Positions 1 through 6,192 of a stretch of DNA of 22,775 nt are shown one piece after another. Origin of the DNA: JBBRCX01 sp038204465 (GTDB lineage: Bacteria; Planctomycetota; Phycisphaerae; Tepidisphaerales; Tepidisphaeraceae); assembly GCA_038204465.1 (NCBI GenBank), contig JBBRCX010000074.1, forward strand, positions 1-22,775, read 5' to 3'. A program made the position numbers and the translations under genes. The notes below the pieces were generated by a model. It was not told the origin of the DNA, did not search any database, and worked only from the letters and a program-made list of their open reading frames with translations. Position 1 is the first letter of the stretch. Each line of letters begins with the position of its first letter.

Positions 1-94
1 CCGCATACAGCCAGACGTTGGTGGGAGGGCGGAGGTTCGGTTTTGTGGAGAATCGGTCGGGGGCGGGCGGATGAGAAGCGGGAAAAGGGATGAA

Positions 95-167
95 TAGCAG
101 CGACAGGACTCGAACCTGTGACCCGGGGCTTATGAATCCCCTGCTCTGCCAACTGAGCTACGCTGCC
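95..167 (-). tRNA. trnM: tRNA with CAU anticodon, probably elongator tRNA-Met
   Basis: A complete cloverleaf can be folded on the minus strand: a 7-bp acceptor stem with a G1-U72 wobble, a 4-bp D stem with an AGUUGGCA loop, an anticodon loop UUCAUAA, a GGGUC variable region and a T arm with the UUCGAGU loop. The anticodon CAU lies at 132-134. The discriminator base is A and no CCA is encoded. It is not an initiator, because position 1 pairs with 72 and the anticodon stem lacks the three consecutive G-C pairs next to the loop. The last anticodon-stem pair (31-39) is an A-G mismatch. tRNA-Ile with a lysidine-modified CAU anticodon cannot be excluded by eye. Confidence 0.93.
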
Positions 168-177
168 GTCGGTGTGG

Positions 178-205
178 AAGATAGCAATCTTACGGCTTGT
201 GACAA
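178..205 (-). promoter_or_regulatory. Candidate sigma70 promoter of the tRNA gene
   Basis: On the minus strand TTGTCA (200-205) is followed by a 16-nt spacer and TATCTT (178-183). The -10 element ends 10 nt before the mature 5' end of the tRNA, which fits a very short leader. The match is five of six at -35 and four of six at -10. Confidence 0.5.
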
Positions 206-249
206 GGTTCGTTCGCCGGCGGTCGGGGGGTGGGCAGTAGCTCAAGCGC

Positions 250-290
250 AAAAGGTGTGAGGGGCCGGGGTGGTCCCTCACACCTTTTTT
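250..290. terminator. Bidirectional rho-independent terminator after the pirin gene
   Basis: A perfect inverted repeat of about 14 bp (250-263 with 275-288) encloses an 11-nt GC-rich loop. It is followed by six T on the plus strand and four T on the minus strand. It starts 8 bases beyond the stop codon of the minus-strand pirin gene, so it most likely ends that transcript and insulates it from the tRNA promoter. Confidence 0.85.
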
Positions 291-298
291 GCTGCGCC

Positions 299-1003
299 TT
301 AGGGCAGGTCGAGCAGCATCAGCTCGGAATCCTTTTGCGCCTTGATCTTCAGGCTGGGCTCGTCGGCGATGCGGGCCTGGTCGCCTGAGGTGAGCTTTTG
401 GCCGTTGAGGTCCAGGGCGCCATCGATGACGAAGAGATAGGCGTGCCGGCCGGACCTGGAGTTGTGGGCGAGCTGTTGGCCGGCGTCGAGGGACGAGACG
501 TAGATCGTCGCGTCCTGGTCGATGGTCATCGCTTCGTCCATCGGCGCGTCGGCGGGGGAGACGACGGGGAACAGGCGGTTGTGGCGCTGCTCCTTCTTGT
601 ACGGCTTCTGCTCCCAGCGCGGCTGCAGGTCGCGGTGGCGCGGCATGAGCCAGAGCTGCAGCAGGCGCATCGGCTCGGCCGGCGAGGGGTTGCGCTCGGC
701 GTGAACGATGCCGCGGCCGGCGGACATGACCTGGACTTCGCCGGGGCGATTCACGTGGCGATTGCCGAGGCGGTCCTGGTGCTCGAGGGCGCCGTCGACG
801 ATGTAGGAGACGATCTCCATGTCGCGATGGGGGTGGAAATCGAATCCGCCGCCACCTTTGACGATGTCGTCGTTGAAGACGCGCAGGGCGCTCCAGTTCA
901 TGTTGGCGGGGTCGTTGTAGTCGCTGAAGGAGAAGTGCCAGCGGGTATCGAGCCAGCCGTGGTCGGCATGATAGCGGTCGGCGGATGGGATGACCTTGAT
1001 CAT
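299..1003 (-). CDS. Pirin family bicupin protein (quercetinase-like)
   Basis: This 234-aa protein is a full-length pirin. Pirins are double-cupin, cytoplasmic metalloproteins; bacterial members such as E. coli YhhW show quercetin 2,3-dioxygenase activity in vitro, with uncertain physiological role. The N-terminal cupin is strongly conserved (HGWLDTRWHFSFSDY near residue 15, SALRVFNDD near 38). The four expected metal ligands are His57, His59, His101 and Glu103, at the same positions as in YhhW. The C-terminal cupin (about 150-234) is more divergent, as usual. The ATG is preceded by GGAG at good spacing. A MarR-family gene lies upstream on the same strand and probably controls it; a strong terminator follows. 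The family call is secure, the substrate unknown. Confidence 0.95.
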   Translation of the reverse strand: MIKVIPSADRYHADHGWLDTRWHFSFSDYNDPANMNWSALRVFNDDIVKGGGGFDFHPHRDMEIVSYIVDGALEHQDRLGNRHVNRPGEVQVMSAGRGIVHAERNPSPAEPMRLLQLWLMPRHRDLQPRWEQKPYKKEQRHNRLFPVVSPADAPMDEAMTIDQDATIYVSSLDAGQQLAHNSRSGRHAYLFVIDGALDLNGQKLTSGDQARIADEPSLKIKAQKDSELMLLDLP

Positions 1004-1032
1004 GATAATCTCCGTTTTAAGGATATCTGTTG

Positions 1033-1047
1033 TAACGAGTAATTATA
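1033..1047 (-). promoter_or_regulatory. Pirin promoter -10 box with overlapping candidate MarR operator
   Basis: The minus strand carries a consensus TATAAT at 1042-1047, immediately followed by TACTCGTTA (1033-1041), where transcription would begin. The same 9-mer, in the same orientation, lies 18 bp upstream of the start codon of the neighbouring marR gene. No clear -35 element is visible. An operator overlapping the start point would fit repression. Confidence 0.5.
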
Positions 1048-1153
1048 CGCCTCCGCACGGGGGCGGTTCGCGCATCTGTGGGCGGTTCGCACAGTGCGTC
1101 GGCGGGGTTGGCGCCCCTCCCGGGCCCGGTTCGAGCGGGCGAAGGGGCTTTTC

Positions 1154-1669
1154 TTAGACGTCGGCATCGCGTTTCCGGGCCTGGTTAAGCAAGGTCATGA
1201 GCTGAGCGAGGCGTTTGCGGCCGAGGGGGCCTAGCTGGTTCTGATGGAGATCGAGGACGGGCTGGTCGAGGCTTTTGAGGAGCTTGAGGCCGGCGTCGGT
1301 GATGCGGGCGGTGATTCGGCGGCGGTCGGTTTTGTCGCGCTGGCGGGAGACGAGGCCGCGTTGCTCGAGGCGGTCGAGGAGGCGGGTGATGTCGGGATCG
1401 TGGGTGAGCATCCGGGCGGCGATGTCGGTGCAGGCGAGGCCGTGGTTAAGCGGCTGCGGGGGCGAGCCGGTGGAGCACTCTTTGCCCGCGCCGCGGAGGA
1501 TGCGAAGGACGTTGTACTGGGTTGGGGAGAGGGCCTCCGGCTTGAGCAGGGTCGCGAGCTCGGTCATGAGCACGTCGCCCGTTTTCTGAATGGCGAGGAA
1601 GGTGGATTGCTCGGGAGTTTGTGTGGATCGGTTAGCGCGAGGGGATGCGTTGGGGGTACGAGCGGTCAC
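1154..1669 (-). CDS. MarR family winged-helix transcriptional regulator
   Basis: This 171-aa protein carries the MarR fold. A dimerisation helix (about residues 24-45) is followed by SPTQYNVLRILRGAG. The recognition helix and wing are DPDITRLLDRLEQRGLVSRQRDKTDRRRITARIT (about 93-126), with the family-typical DxRR wing, and a C-terminal dimerisation helix follows. The chosen start is a GTG without an obvious ribosome-binding site. An ATG at residue 35 would cut off the first dimerisation helix, so it was rejected. Residues about 64-76 form a Ser/Pro-rich insertion between the second and third helices that most MarR proteins lack. It probably represses itself and the downstream pirin gene; MarR proteins usually respond to phenolic or oxidising compounds, but the ligand cannot be read from sequence. 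Confidence 0.9.
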   Translation of the reverse strand: MTARTPNASPRANRSTQTPEQSTFLAIQKTGDVLMTELATLLKPEALSPTQYNVLRILRGAGKECSTGSPPQPLNHGLACTDIAARMLTHDPDITRLLDRLEQRGLVSRQRDKTDRRRITARITDAGLKLLKSLDQPVLDLHQNQLGPLGRKRLAQLMTLLNQARKRDADV

Positions 1670-1687
1670 GGCTAACGATAGGTGTGA

Positions 1688-1696
1688 TAACGAGTA
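1688..1696 (-). promoter_or_regulatory. Candidate MarR autoregulatory site
   Basis: TACTCGTTA on the minus strand lies 18 bp upstream of the marR GTG and is identical to the element over the pirin transcription start. It sits inside GATA-N5-TATC and within a wider inverted repeat, ACGATA (1675-1680) with TATCGT (1695-1700). Function is inferred only from the shared sequence and its position. Confidence 0.4.
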
Positions 1697-1832
1697 TCGT
1701 CCATCGGCGCGAATTTTTGGGAAACCGTGTGGGGCGGTGGGAGGGTTTGGTGCGGGTGGAGCGGGCGCTTTTGGAACGAGAGCGGTGAGGGGTGCGCGGT
1801 CATAGAGGGGCGAAGATCACTGCGCTCTTGTT

Positions 1833-1851
1833 CACGGGCGGGACGCCCGTG
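1833..1851 (-). terminator. GC-rich hairpin downstream of the ATPase gene
   Basis: CACGGGCG and CGCCCGTG form a perfect 8-bp stem around a 3-nt loop, 69 bp beyond the stop codon of the minus-strand gspE-like gene, which is last in its operon. There is no T-tract, so it may be a factor-dependent terminator, a 3'-end stabiliser or a dispersed palindromic repeat. Confidence 0.35.
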
Positions 1852-1919
1852 CGTGGCGGGCGCGACGCTCGAGTGGCGAGGGGCGCAGCGTTACGACCGG
1901 GGGACGGTGCGGGGATTGG

Positions 1920-3599
1920 TTAGGACGTGACGCGGTAGACTTCGTCTACTGTGGTGATGCCGGCTTTTACTTTGTCCATGCCGTCGGCGCGAAGGGTTTT
2001 GATGCCGGATTTTTTGGCGAGCTCGCGCAGATCGGGGAGGGAGCCGCCGTGGGCGATTCGGTCGCGGAAGATGTCGTCGGGGACCAATAGCTCGTAGATG
2101 CCGAGGCGGCCGGAGTAGCCGGTGTTGTGACACTGCGGGCAGCCGCGGGCGCGATAGATGGTGGCGACGGTGTTGGCGTAGCGTTCAATTTCGCGGCGTT
2201 CGTTGGCGGTCGGCTCGAAGGCTTCCTTGCAATGCTGGCAGAGTCGGCGAACGAGGCGCTGGGCGAGGACGCCGCAGAGCGTGGCGCTGAGGACGTACGG
2301 CTCGACGGCGAGATTGAAGAGGCGCGTGAGGGTGCTGGGCGCGTCATTGGTGGGGAGCGTGGCGAAGACGAGGTGCCCGCTGAGGGCAGCCTGGGCGGCG
2401 AGGGCAGCCACTTCGGCATCACGAATTTCCCCGATCATGAGGATGTCGGGACACTGACGCAGGATGGAGCGGATGCCGGCGGCAAAGCTGAAGCCGGTGC
2501 TCTCGTCAACCTGGAACTGATTGACGCCAGGGAGCGCGTAACGCACCGGATCTTCGATGGTGCAGACGTTGAGATCGTCACTGCTGCGCTCGCGGATGCT
2601 GGAATAGAGGGTCGTGTCCTTGCCGCACCCGACCGGTCCGGCGATGAGGATGATGCCCTGTGGCTGGGCGATGAGTTTGCGCCAGCGCTTGAGGGATTCG
2701 TAGCTGAAGCCGAGTTTTTCCAGGTTCACCGCGGCGCGCTCGCCGTCGATCACGCGGAGGACCAGTTTTTCGCCGAGCGTTCCCGGCGCGGTGGTGACGC
2801 GAAGCTCGATCGAGCGTCCATCGAGGTTGACGCGCACGCTGCCATCCTGGGGACGGCGCCGCTCGGACGGATCGAGCGCTGCCATGGACTTCAGGCGCGC
2901 CACGACAGCCGCGTGCAACTGGATGGGCGGGCGGAGCCGCTCGGTGAGCCGGCCGTCAATGCGGTAGCGGACGCGCAGCGAACTACCGGCGGGCTCGATG
3001 TGCACGTCGGTGGCCGACGCCTTGAGCGCATCCTGCAGACAATGATCGATGAGCTTGATGGCCGCATCGTCTTCGCCGGCCTCGATTTGGTGGCTGGCCG
3101 CGGCGGGCTCAGGAGATTCATCGGTTACGACCGGGCTGCTGGCGAAGCGCTTGCGCTCGGCGTCATAGCAGCGGAGGGTTGCGAGGATGTCTCTCGCGGT
3201 GGCCGCGACGACGTTCACGCGGCAACCGGTGATGCTTTTGATTTCTTCCACTAGAAAGACATTGGATGTCTCGGCGAGTGCGACGGTGAGCTTGCCGTCG
3301 ACGTTGAACAAGGGGATCGCTTGATGCCTTTCCAGGAATGGCTTGGGGAGCAGCGCGACGGCGCCGGGATCGGCGAGGCGCGGCGTGATGCGGGCGAAAG
3401 GGAGCCCGCTGGCCTGCGCGAGAGCTTCGGTCACCTGCTCTTCGGTGCAGTCATTGAGCTCGACGAGGATCTCGCCGAGGAGTTTCTGGTGCCCCGACTC
3501 GCGCTGGCTCTGCAGCGCGCGGTCGAGCTGCTCGGCCTTGATGAGGCCTTTGCCGATGAGCAGCTGTCCGAGAGGTTTTCGTTCCAGCGTCGCAAGCAT
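1920..3599 (-). CDS. gspE: GspE/PilB-type secretion or pilus motor ATPase with atypical Walker A
   Basis: This 559-aa protein is a cytoplasmic hexameric AAA-type motor that would power pilin or pseudopilin assembly. Residues 8-75 match the T2SSE_N/MshEN domain (LGQLLIGKGLIKAEQLDRAL). The N2 and catalytic domains follow, with an Asp box around CTIEDPVRY (346-354), a Walker B ILMIGE (386-391) and two zinc CxxC pairs (C454/C457, C487/C490), the last typical of extension rather than retraction ATPases. Two departures stand out. Walker A reads GPVGCGKDT (321-329), with Asp328 where Ser/Thr normally binds magnesium. The His box reads TLPTNDA, with Pro416 for the usual His. The ATG was chosen because family homology begins there and it sits 17 bp after the STAS stop; a longer frame upstream overlaps the STAS gene. 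It could equally be called PilB. Confidence 0.93.
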   Translation of the reverse strand: MLATLERKPLGQLLIGKGLIKAEQLDRALQSQRESGHQKLLGEILVELNDCTEEQVTEALAQASGLPFARITPRLADPGAVALLPKPFLERHQAIPLFNVDGKLTVALAETSNVFLVEEIKSITGCRVNVVAATARDILATLRCYDAERKRFASSPVVTDESPEPAAASHQIEAGEDDAAIKLIDHCLQDALKASATDVHIEPAGSSLRVRYRIDGRLTERLRPPIQLHAAVVARLKSMAALDPSERRRPQDGSVRVNLDGRSIELRVTTAPGTLGEKLVLRVIDGERAAVNLEKLGFSYESLKRWRKLIAQPQGIILIAGPVGCGKDTTLYSSIRERSSDDLNVCTIEDPVRYALPGVNQFQVDESTGFSFAAGIRSILRQCPDILMIGEIRDAEVAALAAQAALSGHLVFATLPTNDAPSTLTRLFNLAVEPYVLSATLCGVLAQRLVRRLCQHCKEAFEPTANERREIERYANTVATIYRARGCPQCHNTGYSGRLGIYELLVPDDIFRDRIAHGGSLPDLRELAKKSGIKTLRADGMDKVKAGITTVDEVYRVTS

Positions 3600-3616
3600 G
3601 TTCAGGTTCCGGCGCT

Positions 3617-3955
3617 TCAGGCGGCGGCCCGCAGCGCAGCGGGAAGGTCCGAATGGCAATCGAATCGCCGCAGAAGCCGCGTCAGCTCGAGGATGGTCCG
3701 GCAATTCTCGTCGAGGGCGGCGAGCTTCATCTGCCCGGCCTTTTCGCCGCATTCGCGTTGAATGCCCAGGAGCACCTCGAGCCCCCGGCTGTCGATGAAC
3801 CGCGCGTTGTCCAGGTCGATCACGACGCTTTCGACGTCGCGGCGGGCGAGCACGTCCTGAGCGGCGCGGCGCAGCGCTTCGGGCGCGTCGCCGGCCAGGT
3901 CGGCCTCGAGCGTCAGCACGGCGGTACGGTTGTATTGTTCGTATCGGATCGGCAC
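3617..3955 (-). CDS. STAS domain protein (anti-sigma factor antagonist-like)
   Basis: This 112-aa protein is a single STAS domain. The diagnostic stretch DLDNARFIDSRGLEVLLGIQ (about 48-66) contains Ser56, the equivalent of the serine that partner kinases phosphorylate in SpoIIAA-type proteins. The start is a GTG preceded by GAGAGG; the upstream part of the open frame has no STAS homology and overlaps the HD-GYP gene. STAS proteins of this kind switch partners according to phosphorylation. No anti-sigma kinase or phosphatase gene lies in the window, so its partner is unknown. Its place directly before the motor ATPase, and downstream of a kinase, receiver and phosphodiesterase, suggests an output role in controlling the pilus/secretion machine rather than a sigma factor. 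That role is inference. Confidence 0.88.
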   Translation of the reverse strand: MPIRYEQYNRTAVLTLEADLAGDAPEALRRAAQDVLARRDVESVVIDLDNARFIDSRGLEVLLGIQRECGEKAGQMKLAALDENCRTILELTRLLRRFDCHSDLPAALRAAA

Positions 3956-3983
3956 AGGCGCCCTCTCAACAGTTATCGGCTGG

Positions 3984-4005
3984 TGGGAGCAGCGACTTGC
4001 TCCCA
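3984..4005 (-). promoter_or_regulatory. Intergenic hairpin between the HD-GYP and STAS genes
   Basis: TGGGAGCA and TGCTCCCA form a perfect 8-bp stem with a 6-nt loop in the 59-bp gap. No T-tract follows. The two arms, with flanking bases, recur as GGAGCAGCG (11350-11358) and TTGCTCCCA (11371-11379) in the gap before the secretin gene of the same operon. Confidence 0.5.
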
Positions 4006-4014
4006 GGCGGCGAG

Positions 4015-5706
4015 CTACGCAGCCCGGATGGACTCCTGAAGGTCTCGGAGCTTCTTGCTCTTGCCCTGGTGGTCGCGGAGCAGTTCGCGGAAGCCATCGG
4101 CGCCGGTCTTCAGGAACGTCTCGGTCAGGAGCGGATCGAACTGCGTGCCGGCGCATCGGCGGATCTCGTTAAGGGCGACCTCCAGCGGCAGCGCCTTGCG
4201 GTAGGTGCGGTTGGAGGTCATCGCGTCAAAGCAGTCGCCCAGGCAGATGATCCGGCCCATGAGGGGGATGTTGGCGCCGGCGAGTCCTTCGGGATAGCCG
4301 CGTCCATCGAAGCGCTCGTGATGGTACAGCACGCCAGGGATGATCTTGCGGATCTGCTTCACGTCCTGGAGGATCCGCGCGCCGATCTGGGGATGGCGCT
4401 TCATCTGTTCAAACTCTTCAGCGGTGAGGCGGCCGGCCTTCTGCAAGACGGCCTCGGGCACGCCGATCTTCCCGACATCGTGCAGGAGGCTGGCCATGTA
4501 GATCTCATCGACGTCGCGCTCACAGAGACCCACCTGCTGCGAGAGATGCCGGCTCACGAGGGCGACGCGTTCGCTGTGACCGCAGGTGTAGGCGTCCTTG
4601 GCGTCAATGGCGCTGCTGAGGCTATGCATGAGGCCCATCATCAGGCCATGCACATCGTCGAAGAGCATCACGTTTTCGAGGTAGATGGCGGACTCGTTGG
4701 CGATGGAGTTCAACAGCTTGGCGTCGACGGAGTCGAACTCGCCATCCACCTTGTCGAGCGCGAACAGGCAGCCGAGCACCTGGTCCTGGCGCTGCAGCGG
4801 CACGGCGAGGAGGCGCGTCGTGTGCGGCGCCATCCAGTTGAGCGGTTCACTCTGGGAGAGGTCGTCCACGACCAACGGCCCCGGGCGCTCGCGGAGCATC
4901 GCGATCAACCGCTCGGAGAGCTGATCGATGGTCTGCTGGGGGAGATTGAGCTCGCCGTAGAGCGCGGGCGCCGTTTGTTGCCCGACATCGCCCTGAAGGG
5001 CCACGCCGATGCCGCGGACGTTGATGACGTTCAGAACGTCGAGGCAGGTCTGGCGGAAGAAGTCGCCGGCGCGGCGATTGACTTTCATCCCACTGCTGAT
5101 CTGGTAGATCAGGTTCAGTTCTTCGTAGGTATTGGCAAGCTCGCTGGAGAGGGTGTCGAGTTCGCGCGTGAGCCGGCCGACACTGAGCTGATCGCGGAGA
5201 GTTCCGGCCAACATCTGTCCCTGGCGATGGATGGCTTCGCTGCCGTAGCCCGCAAGGGTGCTCGCCTGGCCCGCGAGCCACTCGCCGTCGAGGCCGAGTC
5301 GGCCGCAAGCGCGCATGACTTCTTCCCCGCGGGACGTGAAATCGTCGGCCTTGGCGACGAGCAGCAGGATGCTCGTTACCAGACGGCGCTCGACGTGGGG
5401 CGAGGCGTAGAACAGCAACCCGGCCCGTCGCCAGGCACAGACTTCGGAACCGGCCGACAGCTCTTTCGCCTGCGCTGCAATGGTGTTGTCGATGGATTCG
5501 GTGTCCTGCAGGAACGGAAGAGCATAGCGCGCGAAGAAGGGCTCGGCGGCGGTGTCATGCGAGGCGACCGAACCGTCGGGCCGCAGGACGACAGAGAACA
5601 GGCCCGCCGGGCGAAAGCGACTAGAGAGCGTCTCCAGCACCGCCGGGGAGAGGGTAGGCTCCGAGGCGGCGGTGGTCGCGGTCGAGTTGGTCGCGAGCAG
5701 GGTCAT
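4015..5706 (-). CDS. GAF and HD-GYP domain cyclic-di-GMP phosphodiesterase
   Basis: This 563-aa protein has an N-terminal region of unknown fold (1-190) and a helical linker with a GAF-like domain (about 195-348). A complete HD-GYP domain (about 355-535) follows. The metal and signature residues are all present: His377, His409-Asp410, His438, His462-His463 and HHERFDGRGYP (462-472). HD-GYP enzymes hydrolyse cyclic di-GMP, and some act on cGAMP. There is no membrane segment, so it should be cytoplasmic. Its ATG lies 3 bp after the stop of the receiver-domain gene, which implies translational coupling. Together the two resemble an RpfG-type receiver/HD-GYP regulator split into two proteins. It is well placed to lower c-di-GMP near the pilus/secretion ATPase, whose N-terminal domain belongs to a family with c-di-GMP-binding members. 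Confidence 0.95.
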   Translation of the reverse strand: MTLLATNSTATTAASEPTLSPAVLETLSSRFRPAGLFSVVLRPDGSVASHDTAAEPFFARYALPFLQDTESIDNTIAAQAKELSAGSEVCAWRRAGLLFYASPHVERRLVTSILLLVAKADDFTSRGEEVMRACGRLGLDGEWLAGQASTLAGYGSEAIHRQGQMLAGTLRDQLSVGRLTRELDTLSSELANTYEELNLIYQISSGMKVNRRAGDFFRQTCLDVLNVINVRGIGVALQGDVGQQTAPALYGELNLPQQTIDQLSERLIAMLRERPGPLVVDDLSQSEPLNWMAPHTTRLLAVPLQRQDQVLGCLFALDKVDGEFDSVDAKLLNSIANESAIYLENVMLFDDVHGLMMGLMHSLSSAIDAKDAYTCGHSERVALVSRHLSQQVGLCERDVDEIYMASLLHDVGKIGVPEAVLQKAGRLTAEEFEQMKRHPQIGARILQDVKQIRKIIPGVLYHHERFDGRGYPEGLAGANIPLMGRIICLGDCFDAMTSNRTYRKALPLEVALNEIRRCAGTQFDPLLTETFLKTGADGFRELLRDHQGKSKKLRDLQESIRAA

Positions 5707-5709
5707 CGA

Positions 5710-6108
5710 TCAATAAGTGGCGGTCTTCTCCGCGGCCTTGCCTTCCAAAACGTCATTGACAGTCGCGAGCAGATGGCGCGGGCTGAACGGCTTGCTCAGC
5801 ATCCGCACGATCCCGCTCTGCTCCGTGTCGTGCGGCTCGAGGTGGTAGCCCCGCGCGGTGAGCATGATGGTCGGGATGGCGACGGTCTCGGGCGACTGAC
5901 GGAGCTTGCGGCACATCTCCAGGCCGGAGAGATGCGGCATGTGGTAGTCGGTGATGATCAAGTCCGGCTTCTCGCTGAAGGCGAGATCGAGCGCTTCCTG
6001 CCCGTCGGTCGCGGTGATCACTCGGAAGCCGGCATTGCGCAGCTTCATCGAGACCACATTCCGGATGTGGGACTCGTCGTCCGCTACGAGGATTGTTTTC
6101 TCAGCCAT
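5710..6108 (-). CDS. Single-domain response regulator (CheY-like receiver)
   Basis: This 132-aa protein is only a receiver domain. The acidic pocket is Asp10-Asp11, the phospho-acceptor is Asp54 in IITDYHMP, the switch Thr is 84 in MLTAR, and the invariant Lys is 106 in SKPFSP. A further start lies 81 bases upstream, but family proteins begin at MAEKTILVADDE, so this ATG was chosen, with a GGTGAG-like ribosome site. Having no output domain, it must act through a partner. The adjacent HD-GYP protein, coupled to it by a 3-bp gap, is the obvious candidate, and the upstream histidine kinase is the likely phosphodonor. Confidence 0.93.
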   Translation of the reverse strand: MAEKTILVADDESHIRNVVSMKLRNAGFRVITATDGQEALDLAFSEKPDLIITDYHMPHLSGLEMCRKLRQSPETVAIPTIMLTARGYHLEPHDTEQSGIVRMLSKPFSPRHLLATVNDVLEGKAAEKTATY

Positions 6109-6192
6109 AGTCTCACCCACTCGTCCGCCCGTGCCGAGCCAGCCGTCTTGCGGCGCATCGCCCAGGTCACCGACAGTTACTGCCATCATGGT

